DNA of 64,000 nt from Vibrio marinisediminis (GCF_014050145.1 NZ_JACFYF010000001.1:62001-126000); one strand, 5' to 3'. Positions 1-8,929 are shown, numbered from the stretch's first letter. Notes: a model not told the origin generated them from the letters alone. Numbers and translations are program-made.

Positions 1-1
1 A

Positions 2-424
2 AGAGAAAAGCTTAAAGCACTCAATATCCTACTGGTGGATGACTCGACGATTGCGCGTAGACAACTTGCTAATGCGCTCGACAGCATCAATATTCCTTAC
101 CAAATTTGTACCAATGGCGATGAAGCACTGCACTGTATGCGCGAGTGTGCGAAGCAAGGTCAGGGAATCGATTTATTGGTTAGCGATATTGAAATGCCTG
201 GCTTAGATGGTTATGAGCTCGCATTTGAAACACAAAGTGATCCTGAACTTCGTCATGCCTACATCATTTTGCATACATCACTGTCGAGTGAGATTTGTGT
301 GAATAGGGCCAACCAAGTCGGCGCTCATGAAGCGTTAGAAAAGTTCAACGCAGGTGATTTGATCAAAGCAATGTTGCGCGGAGCCGATAGTATAGCGAAA
401 GAAAAAGAACCGCTTATTGATTAA
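2..424 (+). CDS. cheV: CheV-type chemotaxis coupling protein, C-terminal receiver domain (5' end outside window)
   Basis: The reading frame is open from the first bases of the window, so the start codon and the expected N-terminal CheW-like domain lie upstream. What remains is one receiver domain: the acidic pair in LLVDDS, the phosphoacceptor Asp in LLVSDIEMPGLDGYEL, and the Thr region IILHTS. CheV proteins couple chemoreceptors to the CheA kinase, and their receiver tunes adaptation. A lone receiver protein is the alternative, but the short C-terminus and the adjacent diguanylate cyclase match the cheV neighbourhood I know from V. cholerae chromosome 2. The GTG at position 35 is internal and should not be taken as the start. 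Confidence 0.75.
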   Translation, partial: REKLKALNILLVDDSTIARRQLANALDSINIPYQICTNGDEALHCMRECAKQGQGIDLLVSDIEMPGLDGYELAFETQSDPELRHAYIILHTSLSSEICVNRANQVGAHEALEKFNAGDLIKAMLRGADSIAKEKEPLID

Positions 425-457
425 CTTACAGTTATAACAACATGTAATAGCGGATTA

Positions 458-511
458 AATCACAATTAGAGGTCTGCTAAGTGAGACTTGCTGTACCTCA
501 TGATTGTGATT
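458..511 (+). terminator. Long imperfect hairpin after cheV
   Basis: The arm at 458-473 (AATCACAATTAGAGGT) pairs with 495-511 (ACCTCATGATTGTGATT), with nine perfect pairs at the base and a loop of about 21 bases. T-rich sequence follows. It sits 35 bases after the cheV stop, so a transcription terminator or 3' end structure is the simplest reading. The U-tract is interrupted, so termination strength is uncertain. Confidence 0.4.
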
Positions 512-647
512 GTTTACTGTTGCTTCTATGGGAGGTTCCACATTTGATTGTGGACTCTTAAAACAGTCTATACCCAGTTTCTTAGCCCATGCAGATTTAC
601 CGATACAATGACTTCATACCTGCATTTATAAAGATTGACACAGTAAA

Positions 648-1664
648 ATGACAGAAGACGTTTTTAAAAAATCAACCGCAAACCTAAAGAAAGCGGTGCC
701 TTTAATGATGAAGAACCATGTCGCGGCAACACCAGCCAATTACGCGCTATGGTATACCTATGTCGATAATTCCATCCCACGCCTCAACCTTGAACTAGAA
801 AGTGTCATCGAAAGCTATGGTATTTGTCCTCCGGCGGCGGGCGATCAGCTATATCAACGACATGTCGCGTCACAAACAGAAACTAAACTCAGCGACTTGC
901 GTGCCAGCATTGAAATTCTGGTCGGTGAAGTCGCCAGTTCAATGACCGACACGCTAACTGACACCTCTCAGTTCTCTGAAATGATTGACAAAAGCTTTAA
1001 AAACCTTGAAAGAGTGGAAGATGAAAGCATGTCACTCGATGAGGTGATGGCTGTAATTCGCCAACTGGTTTCAGAGTCACGAGACATACGCCACTCAACA
1101 AGCTTTCTCTCAAATCAACTTTCAACTGCCAGCAATGAAATTAGTCGTTTAAAAAGCCAGCTAGCGGATGTTCAACGTGAAGCTTTATTCGATAGCTTGT
1201 CAGGCTTATACAATCGCCGATCATTTGACAATGACATTCAAACACTTTGTCAAAGTGAGCAAAATTTCTGCCTGATCCTTGCCGATATTGACCACTTCAA
1301 AACCTATAACGATAACTACGGGCACCTTTTTGGTGACTCTGTTATTCGCGGCTTAGCACGACGCTTGCAAAGTAGCTGTCGAGACGGTATTACCGCCTAC
1401 CGCTTTGGTGGTGAAGAGTTTGCTTTAGTGGTGCCAAACCGAAATCTACGTGTGGCGCGCCAGTTTGCCGAGAGCCTTCGCCGCGCCGTAGAAAAACTGT
1501 CGATCAAAGATCGCCGTAGCGGCAAGCAAGTGGGCAATATCACCGCATCCTTCGGCGTGACTGAGCGAAGTGAAGGTGAGAGTGCCGAATCAATCATCGA
1601 ACGCAGTGATCAACTATTGTATGAAGCGAAACATTTAGGGCGCAATCGAGTAATGCCACTCTAA
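648..1664 (+). CDS. Diguanylate cyclase, VCA0956-like (GGDEF)
   Basis: The 338-residue soluble protein has a helical N-terminal region (about 1-175) and a C-terminal GGDEF domain (about 176-335). The active-site loop is GGEEF at 254-258, and the metal-binding DIDHFK stretch is at 213-218, so it should make c-di-GMP from two GTP. No transmembrane segment is seen. The position of the usual RxxD inhibitory site reads RDGI, so canonical product inhibition is probably absent. The N-terminus (KKAVPLMMKNHVAATPANYA) and the position after cheV match my recollection of V. cholerae VCA0956, a cyclase widely used as an active enzyme. The ATG at 648 has only a weak ribosome-binding site. Confidence 0.85.
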   Translation: MTEDVFKKSTANLKKAVPLMMKNHVAATPANYALWYTYVDNSIPRLNLELESVIESYGICPPAAGDQLYQRHVASQTETKLSDLRASIEILVGEVASSMTDTLTDTSQFSEMIDKSFKNLERVEDESMSLDEVMAVIRQLVSESRDIRHSTSFLSNQLSTASNEISRLKSQLADVQREALFDSLSGLYNRRSFDNDIQTLCQSEQNFCLILADIDHFKTYNDNYGHLFGDSVIRGLARRLQSSCRDGITAYRFGGEEFALVVPNRNLRVARQFAESLRRAVEKLSIKDRRSGKQVGNITASFGVTERSEGESAESIIERSDQLLYEAKHLGRNRVMPL

Positions 1665-1721
1665 GCAGCTTTGATAAATCTCGTCTATTCTTTAGCCGTA
1701 ACCTACTGCTGGAGATAAACA

Positions 1722-2000
1722 ATGATCAAATCAAGTATGGTGTTTGGTGGCGCACTTTTCCTACTAATGAGCACAAGCTTAGTCGGTTGCACAACCAAAG
1801 ATTCGCCTTATAAACGAACTGAGTATCAGATGGCATCTAACCCTGCGGCTGTTTATTGCGTTCAACGAGAAGGTAAATTGGACACGATAACAGAAGATTC
1901 TCAACGTGTTACATACTGCGAACTGCCCAATGGTGAGCGTGTGGAACAATGGCAGTTCTATCGTCAAAATCATCAAAACAAAGGGAAAAGTGGAGAATAG
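1722..2000 (+). CDS. Small DUF333 lipoprotein
   Basis: This 92-residue protein has an N-terminal hydrophobic segment ending in the lipobox LVGC (Cys23), so it is predicted to be a lipid-anchored envelope protein. After it come NPAAVYCVQREGKL and CELPNGERVEQWQFYR, the pattern of the DUF333 family of short putative lipoproteins (E. coli YoaF type). Two Cys residues, in VYC and TYC, may pair. The molecular function of DUF333 is unknown. The gene follows the cyclase by 57 bases and converges with the YdcF-like gene, ending only 9 bases from it. A GGAGAT-like ribosome-binding site precedes the ATG. Confidence 0.75.
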   Translation: MIKSSMVFGGALFLLMSTSLVGCTTKDSPYKRTEYQMASNPAAVYCVQREGKLDTITEDSQRVTYCELPNGERVEQWQFYRQNHQNKGKSGE

Positions 2001-2009
2001 GCGCTACTA

Positions 2010-2873
2010 CTAATTTTCTGGGTCTGTACTGCGATTAAGCGCAAGTAAACGCTGATTGTACTCAACAAGCAGCTGCTCCAATTGAAGTGAATCGAGGCTG
2101 AGTGTTGATTGTTCAATAATCTCTCGCAGCCTAAGTAAGGTTGCGGTATGTTGCCTCATGACTGGCAAGTTAAGTAACTGCTCAAGAGCAATCACCGCCA
2201 CTTGGTATGGTTGCTCCCTTACTTCCATTAAAGAACGTTGAAACACGCCTGCCACCCTACCCTCTAAGTAAACGCGATACGTGGTTAATTGATCAACCAA
2301 CAAAAACGCCTTACCTAGAGAGGTTTGATTTGGGTATGTAGCAACGATATGTTGCGCTTCATCTAGAGATACCACCAACTCTAAGCCCACCTTATGAGCC
2401 TCAAGTTTGAGATAATTTAATAACCCTTGTTCTGGCATTAATCGCTCAATCTCGATAATGCGTTCTATATGATAATCATTAGAGAGTAGCCGAACCGTAA
2501 CAGGTGAACCAACGACACATAAGCGACTTTCAATTAATTCAGCAGAAGCATTTGCGATATTTTCAATCGTCGTAGTCGACCGATCTTCTAGTAATATTCT
2601 GCCTGGCTTTATGCATTGAGCGCTTTTGGGAAAATGCGTCGTCAAGTAACTAAGCATCGCTTGAGCTTCAGACACCTCTTGATCGGGCGTTCTACCACCA
2701 CAAAAGATCACAGCTAAAGCATCACAATTTAGTTCAGGTAGCAGACGCGCTAAGGTTTCAATCCGCGAGCGACCTTCTGCCGTTAACTGGTTATCCACCA
2801 AACGCTTACCTAACACAACAACGACTTCGGTCACATTCTCTATTGTTTCATCCATCAATAGTGGTGCTATCAC
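2010..2873 (-). CDS. YdcF/SanA-like DUF218 protein
   Basis: The 287-residue protein carries a DUF218 (ElyC/SanA/YdcF) fold in its first half. Signs are the strand VVVVLGKRL, the motif LTAEGRSRIE, the glycine turn FCGGRT, and STTTIENIANA, which correspond to the conserved blocks of the family. Unlike SanA or ElyC it shows no membrane anchor, so it resembles cytosolic YdcF. The C-terminal 120 residues are helical and not recognised. The frame opens with GTG at 2873 (MIAPLLMDE); an ATG six codons later (2855) is an alternative. It is divergent from the serine dehydratase gene, with about 70 bases between. The substrate of this family is not established. Confidence 0.65.
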   Translation of the reverse strand: MIAPLLMDETIENVTEVVVVLGKRLVDNQLTAEGRSRIETLARLLPELNCDALAVIFCGGRTPDQEVSEAQAMLSYLTTHFPKSAQCIKPGRILLEDRSTTTIENIANASAELIESRLCVVGSPVTVRLLSNDYHIERIIEIERLMPEQGLLNYLKLEAHKVGLELVVSLDEAQHIVATYPNQTSLGKAFLLVDQLTTYRVYLEGRVAGVFQRSLMEVREQPYQVAVIALEQLLNLPVMRQHTATLLRLREIIEQSTLSLDSLQLEQLLVEYNQRLLALNRSTDPEN

Positions 2874-2942
2874 TGCCCTTAATTTCCTTCTATGTCTATA
2901 GTTTAAATGCCAATAGTTTGTTTATAACACAAGGATACCGTG

Positions 2943-4319
2943 ATGCTGTCGATATTCGATATTTTTAAAATTGGTGTTGGACCTTCCAGCTCCCACACTA
3001 ATGGACCAATGCTGGCAGGCTTCGATTTTTCACAACAATTGACCGAACAAAAGTTACTTGAGCAAGTCACACGAATTCAGGTCAATCTCTATGGCTCGCT
3101 GTCATTAACAGGAAAAGGGCACCATACCGACAGAGCATCCATTTTAGGTTTGCTTGGAAACCGACCTGATACGATCAAAATCACCAGTGCCAAGCAAGCC
3201 TTAGTTCAGGCAATTGAACAGCACAGCTTGCGTCTATCCGATCAGCATGTCATTGCATTTGACTACCAATCTGACATGGTTTTCCATAGCACCAATTTAC
3301 CACTGCATGAAAATGGCATGTCAATTGTCGCTTATAGTTCAGAGCAACAACCCATTTTACAGCAGACCTACTACTCTATCGGTGGTGGATTTATCGCAAC
3401 CGAGCAACAGTTATTACAAGGTGAAGCTGGCAACACCGTCGACGTTCCTTTTCCTTTCTCGAGTGCCGACCAAATGCTGGCTGATGCAGAAAAGTCCGGT
3501 TTGAGCCTTGCAGCCCTAGTGCTACGTAACGAAGTTTGCTTTCAAGATATGGAAGAGATCGACCAGCGCGCCGAAAAGATTTGGAAAGTGATGCAATTAT
3601 GCATGCAACGTGGGTTTGAAACGGAAGGGATCCTAGAAGGGGGATTAAATGTCACCCGTCGAGCCCCTGCCCTACAAAAGAAATTAAAATCCAATCATGA
3701 GTTGGAAACCGATCCGATGGCCGTGATGGATTGGATTAATCTTTACGCGTTTGCTGTAAGCGAGGAAAACGCAGCGGGTGGGCAAGTTGTTACCTCACCA
3801 ACCAATGGTGCTGCCGGTGTGATACCCGCCGTTTTAATGTACTTCCATCATTTTATTCACGAGCTCGATACCAAACAGCTTAAGGACTTCCTTGCGGTCG
3901 CCGGTGCAATAGGCATCTTATACAAACTGAATGCCTCTATTTCAGGAGCAGAAGTCGGATGCCAAGGTGAGATTGGAGTGTCGTCATCAATGGCTGCCGC
4001 AGGGCTTACATCCCTACGCGGAGGCAGTAACGAGCAAATCTGCATCGCCGCTGAAATTGCAATGGAGCATTCCTTGGGCATGACTTGTGACCCAATTGGG
4101 GGGCTGGTACAAGTGCCTTGTATCGAGCGAAATGCCATGGGTGCAATGAAGGCTATCAATGCCTCGCGCATGGCGCTAAAAAGAACCAGTAAATGTCTTA
4201 TTTCATTAGATAAGGTTATAGAAACCATGTACGTAACAGGCAAAGATATGAACCGAAAATATCGTGAAACATCACTTGGTGGGTTGGCGCTGATCCACCT
4301 TGCACCGCCATGTGAATAG
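2943..4319 (+). CDS. sdaA: L-serine ammonia-lyase, single-chain [4Fe-4S] type
   Basis: The 458-residue enzyme converts L-serine to pyruvate and ammonia. It begins [18 protein letters not shown], the hallmark of bacterial L-serine dehydratases, and contains [22 protein letters not shown] and the Fe-S Cys motifs GCQGEIG and [14 protein letters not shown]. The beta domain (about 1-150) and catalytic alpha domain are fused, as in E. coli SdaA/SdaB, and the length matches. The ATG at 2943 is preferred over the GTG at 2940 because AAGGA at 2931-2935 is then well spaced. SdaA and SdaB cannot be told apart by eye. It stands alone with its own downstream terminator. Confidence 0.92.
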   Translation: MLSIFDIFKIGVGPSSSHTNGPMLAGFDFSQQLTEQKLLEQVTRIQVNLYGSLSLTGKGHHTDRASILGLLGNRPDTIKITSAKQALVQAIEQHSLRLSDQHVIAFDYQSDMVFHSTNLPLHENGMSIVAYSSEQQPILQQTYYSIGGGFIATEQQLLQGEAGNTVDVPFPFSSADQMLADAEKSGLSLAALVLRNEVCFQDMEEIDQRAEKIWKVMQLCMQRGFETEGILEGGLNVTRRAPALQKKLKSNHELETDPMAVMDWINLYAFAVSEENAAGGQVVTSPTNGAAGVIPAVLMYFHHFIHELDTKQLKDFLAVAGAIGILYKLNASISGAEVGCQGEIGVSSSMAAAGLTSLRGGSNEQICIAAEIAMEHSLGMTCDPIGGLVQVPCIERNAMGAMKAINASRMALKRTSKCLISLDKVIETMYVTGKDMNRKYRETSLGGLALIHLAPPCE

Positions 4320-4352
4320 CCGAGAACTTACATATAGGCATATATCAATTGG

Positions 4353-4381
4353 GCAAGAGTTGAAAATACTCTTGCTTCTTT
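4353..4381 (+). terminator. Rho-independent terminator after the serine dehydratase gene
   Basis: A perfect 8-bp stem, GCAAGAGT (4353-4360) with ACTCTTGC (4368-4375), has a 7-base loop and is followed by TTCTTT. It lies 34 bases after the stop codon and separates this gene from the transporter. Confidence 0.65.
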
Positions 4382-4614
4382 AAACTGTCACTTTTGATTT
4401 CATTTCCCCTCCCTCCCCAAAAAAACTGCACGATACGCACTTAATTGAGCACATTTTCAGCCATACAATTCTCGCCAGAACTAATAGCAAACGATTGCCT
4501 GTAAATTTAGAATAATATCCTATCTAAACATGGGGAAATTCCGTGCATCAGTTTTATTTTCTGACATAATCGTCCGCCTTTCTAATTCTTTGAACCCAAT
4601 CACAAGAGAAAACT

Positions 4615-6093
4615 ATGTGGAATAGGCTCAACAAGTCGATGATGTTCTGCCAAATGATGTTTGGCTTATCTTTCTACGGTGTCATGATTATTTTGACTCG
4701 CTTCTTCCTAGAAGACCTAGGTTATAGCGAAGCAGATACTATGATGGTTGTAGGCGCTTTCTCTTCAATCGGTCCGCTTTTCGCGATTGCAGGTGGCTTC
4801 ATTGCTGACAAATTCTTAGGCGCTTACCGCTCATTAACCATTGCTTATGCTACATTTGTGGTTGGTTACGTGTTGCTGGTTCTAGGCTCTTCCACCACTA
4901 ACGTTCCAATGAGCTTAGTTGGTCTGGCATTAGCCAGTTATGGTCGTGGCTTAATGTCGCCGTCATACCCTAGCCTATATAAGCGTACTTTTGCCTCTCA
5001 AGAAGACTTTGAGAATGGTTACCCAGTTAACTACTCCGTTAACAACATCGGCGCACTATTAGGTCAATACCTATTCCCAATGTTTGTCCTTGTTATCGGC
5101 TTCCATGGTAGCTTCGCACTCTCTGCAGTGTTAGCAACGTTAGCACTTATTACGCTGATCTTTTTCAAGAAGTCACTTGTCGGTGTCGCGGCTAAGATTG
5201 ACCAAAAACCAGTTAGCACAAGTAACTGGATTGCATTCATCACGCTTTCAGCTGCGATGGTTGGCTTAGTCTTCTTCATGTTTTCAAACATGGATATTGG
5301 TCAAAACATCGTATACGGCATTGGCGGTGCGGCAATCCTTTACTTTATCTCGTTGATGTTTAAAACAGGTAAGTCTAATGCGCTGAAGATGGGTACGATC
5401 CTCATCATGACCGTGCTAACAACTTGCTTCTTTGTCTACTATGGACAAATGATGACATCGATGACCATGGTAACCATTAACACCATGCGTGGTGACTTAT
5501 TTGGATTCATTCCAATTGCACCAGAAGCATCCATGGCGATGAACCCACTATGGTGTATTGTGGCAGGTCCTGTCATTTCATACACATTCTCTTCATTAGA
5601 GAAGCGTGGTATCTCATTGTCGACCGCAACAAAAATTGGTATCGCATTTATCTTTACTGCCGTTGCCTTTGGCATCTTGACCATGGCAGTCATGAACGTG
5701 GGTGAAGATGTACTCATTCGCCCTGAAACATTCTTTGTTATTCACTTCTTCCAAGCATTCGCTGAAGTGATCGTAGGTAGCCTTGTTGTTGCGTTTATTC
5801 TTTCCGTCGCACCAAAGCGTATTGAGAATTTCTCTGTATCATTGTTCTATATCGCAATGGCACTGAGTGGCATTATTGGTGCAGTGTTCTCGACCTCTAT
5901 CGCTCTTGAAAAAGGGCAAGTTATCACTCAACAAGTTGTTCAAACGGTATATGGAGACTACTTCCAGATGTTGACAATACTTGCTGTAGTGATGGTCGTC
6001 ATCGCGTTTGCTTCTTCATTTATCATTCGCAAAATGCTGGCTAGCGCAGACAGCCACCAGCAAGAATTAGTTGAAGCGGATACCGCAGCATAA
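4615..6093 (+). CDS. POT-like major facilitator transporter
   Basis: This 492-residue inner-membrane protein has about 12-14 hydrophobic segments. The loop GGFIADKFLGAYRSLTI and the later block NGYPVNYSVNNIGALLGQ match the proton-dependent oligopeptide transporter (POT/PTR) signatures, so di- or tripeptide import is the default family role. However, the first-helix ExxERFxYYG motif, which holds proton-coupling and peptide-binding residues, reads QMMFGLSFYG here, with both Glu and the Arg missing. The substrate or coupling may therefore differ. The gene is monocistronic and ends in a strong terminator. The ATG at 4615 follows AAGAGAAAACT. Confidence 0.7.
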   Translation: MWNRLNKSMMFCQMMFGLSFYGVMIILTRFFLEDLGYSEADTMMVVGAFSSIGPLFAIAGGFIADKFLGAYRSLTIAYATFVVGYVLLVLGSSTTNVPMSLVGLALASYGRGLMSPSYPSLYKRTFASQEDFENGYPVNYSVNNIGALLGQYLFPMFVLVIGFHGSFALSAVLATLALITLIFFKKSLVGVAAKIDQKPVSTSNWIAFITLSAAMVGLVFFMFSNMDIGQNIVYGIGGAAILYFISLMFKTGKSNALKMGTILIMTVLTTCFFVYYGQMMTSMTMVTINTMRGDLFGFIPIAPEASMAMNPLWCIVAGPVISYTFSSLEKRGISLSTATKIGIAFIFTAVAFGILTMAVMNVGEDVLIRPETFFVIHFFQAFAEVIVGSLVVAFILSVAPKRIENFSVSLFYIAMALSGIIGAVFSTSIALEKGQVITQQVVQTVYGDYFQMLTILAVVMVVIAFASSFIIRKMLASADSHQQELVEADTAA

Positions 6094-6094
6094 C

Positions 6095-6125
6095 AAAAAA
6101 GCCCCAGATAATTCTGGGGCTTTTT
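6095..6125 (+). terminator. Strong Rho-independent terminator
   Basis: The stem GCCCCAGA (6101-6108) pairs with TCTGGGGC (6113-6120) around a 4-base loop. It is preceded by A residues and followed by TTTTT, so it may work in both directions. It begins two bases after the transporter stop codon. Confidence 0.9.
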
Positions 6126-6221
6126 ATTTCCAGCAAGGGCATTTCAAAATCAAAATGCATAACCTTACTGTTCTAATCAAATGTTTATTCCGTAAACTGT
6201 TCGGTGCTAGCGAAAACAGTA

Positions 6222-6578
6222 TTAGTCGCGGTCTCTCGCGCGGTATTCATAGCTCACGCTAATAACAGGTTGATATGCGATTGCACCTTGGCTAGTGACA
6301 ATTTCTTCGATCTCAACTTGTGAATTCAATAGTGCAAAAGAGTTAATATCAACTTGGTCATTGGTATTCCAAGCGACATTACGACTTAACTCAATTGACC
6401 CCATGCGGTTTACATCCATGATCATCGCTTTACCTACTTCTAAAGCCGCAGCTTTGGAGTTGTATGCGTTACCTGTCATAGTGCTATTTTGCATAACCGT
6501 CGCATAAGGCCCACTTAATCCTGCCATTGCTGCTGAACTGAATAGTAATACGCTGGCAATACTGGCTAACTTAATCAT
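6222..6578 (-). CDS. Secreted small protein, probably DUF3316 family
   Basis: This 118-residue protein has a clear signal peptide (about residues 1-19, ending SSAAMA before GLSG), so it is exported to the periplasm or beyond. The mature part contains NSKAAALEVGKAMIMDVNRMG and ends in a beta-rich segment (VISVSYEYRARDRD). This resembles the short secreted DUF3316 proteins of Vibrio, which have no known function; the family assignment is from memory. AAGGAGATAATT lies before the ATG. Because the gene ends close to the POT transporter terminator and the genes converge, it is a separate unit. Confidence 0.65.
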   Translation of the reverse strand: MIKLASIASVLLFSSAAMAGLSGPYATVMQNSTMTGNAYNSKAAALEVGKAMIMDVNRMGSIELSRNVAWNTNDQVDINSFALLNSQVEIEEIVTSQGAIAYQPVISVSYEYRARDRD

Positions 6579-7001
6579 AATTATCTCCTTAACTTACCTA
6601 ATATCGGACTGTCTCACTGCTGCCCGAGTACATAAATAGTACGTTAAAGGAGACCTATTCGACTTACAATTAATTGCACGTGTTCTTCGATTTTTTTGAC
6701 CTTAAAGGGAAGAGAGAAGAATCCACAGAATTGAACATAACTTGGTCTATTTTCTGCTTATCAGCTAAACAAGATGATTTTTAATGGATAATTTGATTCG
6801 CGAAGCAAACAATGATTGTTCGGGTCTCGCTCGCTTTAGAGCAGATTGTTATATATCCCTTACTAAATCTTCTTAAAAAAATAGGACTTTTCCATCGTAC
6901 CTGCCCTTTGAATTGGCAAATTTCAGCATAGAAAAGACAAATCATGCAATTGGGAGAGTTTCCTGATATGATCCGCGCCCAACAAAATCTAGGGTGTTCA
7001 C
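6579..7001 (+). promoter_or_regulatory. 423-base intergenic region with a possible extended -10 promoter for the DUF2986 gene
   Basis: This region separates two divergent small genes and holds no gene I can support. It must contain both promoters. For the plus-strand gene an extended -10 (TG at 6964-6965, then TATGAT at 6967-6972) lies 30 bases before the ATG. No good -35 is seen, which fits an extended -10 promoter. Nothing else structured stands out. Confidence 0.35.
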
Positions 7002-7181
7002 ATGAACCGTAAAAAGCGCATTAACCAAATATTAAAGTCAAAACAGAAAAAGATGAACGCCAAGCTGCACACCAGCAATAAGCCTCGTTACATCTCGAAA
7101 GCTGAACGCGCAAAAATGGAAGCAGAGCAAGAAAATGCGGTAACGGAACAGACAGAGCAAGAAGCTCAAACCGCAGAATAG
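7002..7181 (+). CDS. DUF2986 small basic protein
   Basis: This 59-residue protein begins MNRKKRINQILKSKQKK and continues with NKPRYISKAERAKME, the pattern of DUF2986, a short, very basic protein family of Vibrio, Shewanella and relatives. The last 18 residues are acidic and Gln-rich. The Lys/Arg-rich N-terminus suggests nucleic acid or ribosome contact, but no function is established. The start is fixed by the family N-terminus; AGGGTG before the ATG is a plausible ribosome-binding site. Confidence 0.75.
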   Translation: MNRKKRINQILKSKQKKMNAKLHTSNKPRYISKAERAKMEAEQENAVTEQTEQEAQTAE

Positions 7182-7187
7182 AATTTT

Positions 7188-7213
7188 TTGTAAGCCTCAA
7201 TCGAGGCTTACAA
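7188..7213. repeat. Perfect 11-bp inverted repeat between convergent genes
   Basis: TTGTAAGCCTC (7188-7198) pairs perfectly with GAGGCTTACAA (7203-7213) around a 4-base loop. It lies between the stops of the DUF2986 gene and the NYN gene. A T run precedes it on the plus strand but none follows in either direction, so it is terminator-like without a proper U-tract. It may protect the 3' end of either mRNA. Confidence 0.5.
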
Positions 7214-7251
7214 CAGACTAATCTAGCTCAATTTAGCTAACACTATCGTTA

Positions 7252-7731
7252 TTATCGGTTAATCAACAATTGATGATCGATCGCTGTATAGTGGTCACAC
7301 ACCTCGATTAGGTTCTGCGCGGTCAGTTCTCGTACTGAGTAGACATCCACTTTGGTATTAAAACGTTGTTGTACCCGTTCCACCAACATTTCAAAATCAC
7401 CATCACCAGATAGCAAAATCACTCGATCAACACTTGATGCTGATTCATAGACATCCAGCGCAATGCCGACATCCCAATCACCTTTGGCACTACCATCACT
7501 ACGTTGAATCAGCGGTTTCAAACAAACTTTAAAACCTATTCCGCGTAAAATATGATGAAACTGGCGCTGCTTAGGATCTTGAGAAGCAATCGCATAAGCG
7601 TTAGCGCGAACAATATCAAACTCTTGGCTTACCTTTGCCCAAAACTTGTTGTAATCAAAATTTGCTTGATAGCTTTGTTTCGTCGTGTAGTAGATGTTTT
7701 GCACATCAACAAAGATCGCCACTTTTTCCAT
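7252..7731 (-). CDS. NYN (PIN-like) domain protein, LabA/DUF88 type
   Basis: The 159-residue protein is essentially one NYN domain, a PIN-like fold often found in ribonucleases. The conserved acidic positions are visible: FVDVQNIYY near residues 8-16, KGDWDVGIALDVYE in the middle, and LLSGDGDFEMLV towards the end. These would coordinate a catalytic metal. No other domain or signal peptide is present. The family includes LabA-type proteins and RNA-processing nucleases, but no substrate can be assigned. The ATG at 7731 has no clear Shine-Dalgarno sequence. Confidence 0.8.
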   Translation of the reverse strand: MEKVAIFVDVQNIYYTTKQSYQANFDYNKFWAKVSQEFDIVRANAYAIASQDPKQRQFHHILRGIGFKVCLKPLIQRSDGSAKGDWDVGIALDVYESASSVDRVILLSGDGDFEMLVERVQQRFNTKVDVYSVRELTAQNLIEVCDHYTAIDHQLLINR

Positions 7732-7798
7732 GGATAAAATACTCTTAACTAATTCGCTTCCATAGTACCAGCCTTAAACGGCGAACGCACTTTGTCGA

Positions 7799-8929
7799 CT
7801 AACATTCGGTATTATCAGCCCCCCAACCCTCGGGTTCTGGATATTTTTGAATCACTTGCTTGAGATACATTTGGCTACTGCGTAAGGCATCTACACATTG
7901 CCCATCAATTTTGCCTTGTAGTACCATTTTCTCTAACTCAAGTAACGCAGAAGTCACTGAGCAGGCTTGGCGATAACTCTTGTGTGTTGTCATTGAATCA
8001 AAAATATTGGCAACCGCGACGATTCGAGCGGCCAGCGGAACTTCCTCTCCTTGGAAACCATAAGGGTAACCACTACCATCTAAATACTCATATTGAAAAC
8101 GCATGATCTGGTTGAGTAATGCAATACTTGGGTGGTTAGGGCTGCCGACCGAAGAAACAATTTCATCCATCATTTTAATCCCGTTATCAATATGCGAACG
8201 GGCTGAAATAAGCTCTTGCGGACCAAAAGGCTCAGAATTGTATATCATGCTTTCAGGCAGTTGTGTTTTACCAATGTCATGCACTTGGGCAAACATCGCT
8301 ATCGCTTCGACTTGCTCATCATCCAATTGATGACGTTCTGCGACATACTGCGCGATCACTTTAGTGTACGCCCGCATACGACGACCATGGTAGTACGAGT
8401 CACGGCTAAATAGGTTACTTCCTGTACGTAACCTATCTGCAAATTCAACAATGGTTTTGACCACTTGACTCTGTGACTCAACAGCAAACTGCAGCATTTC
8501 AATATAAGGCACCAATGACATCAACGACTGGTTGCTAAACACGTTAGGCTCATAGGCATTGAGGAAAACAAAGCCGCTAAAACGATGGTTTTGAAAGCAT
8601 GGAATGGCGGCAGAGGAACGATAGCCTTTATTCAAAAGAAACCCTATTCGGTCACAGTGTTTCATGTAGGCTAGATCATCAATGACTCGTGGAATTCCCA
8701 TCGCGGCAGCGCGTTTTAGGTGGTCGAGCTTACTAAGCCGCTTTTCATGATGCAGTTCGCTCCACAGCTGAAATTCACTGTCCGCATAGGTAACCAAGGT
8801 ATCAGTATCTCGGTTGTACTTAGCGTAAGAAACTCGCGCGATTTGGGGTGCATGGGCATGCATCCTCTGCATCAACTGTTGTAATTGTTGGTTAAGCGGT
8901 TTTGCAGTTTGAAAATAGTGATTGTTCAT
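7799..8929 (-). CDS. GAF-like plus HD-GYP protein with a degenerate HHE motif
   Basis: The 376-residue cytosolic protein has an N-terminal GAF-like sensory region (about 15-165) and a C-terminal HD-GYP domain (about 170-365). HD-GYP domains hydrolyse c-di-GMP. The HD pair (VHDIGKTQLPESM), a downstream His (ARSHIDNG) and the GYP motif (LDGSGYPYG) are present. The HHExxDGxGYP block, though, reads QYEYLDGSGYP, so the two His that normally bind metal are Gln and Tyr. Catalysis may be lost or altered, leaving a c-di-GMP-binding or scaffold role. The start is well supported by AGGAGG five bases before the ATG. It appears monocistronic. Confidence 0.85.
   Translation of the reverse strand: MNNHYFQTAKPLNQQLQQLMQRMHAHAPQIARVSYAKYNRDTDTLVTYADSEFQLWSELHHEKRLSKLDHLKRAAAMGIPRVIDDLAYMKHCDRIGFLLNKGYRSSAAIPCFQNHRFSGFVFLNAYEPNVFSNQSLMSLVPYIEMLQFAVESQSQVVKTIVEFADRLRTGSNLFSRDSYYHGRRMRAYTKVIAQYVAERHQLDDEQVEAIAMFAQVHDIGKTQLPESMIYNSEPFGPQELISARSHIDNGIKMMDEIVSSVGSPNHPSIALLNQIMRFQYEYLDGSGYPYGFQGEEVPLAARIVAVANIFDSMTTHKSYRQACSVTSALLELEKMVLQGKIDGQCVDALRSSQMYLKQVIQKYPEPEGWGADNTEC

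Noticed and set aside
6071-6262. 63-codon plus-strand frame over the POT terminator
   Set aside because: It starts inside the transporter gene in another frame and runs through the terminator.
7188-7213. Classical Rho-independent terminator
   Set aside because: The stem is perfect, but no T run follows it in either direction, so it is listed only as an inverted repeat.
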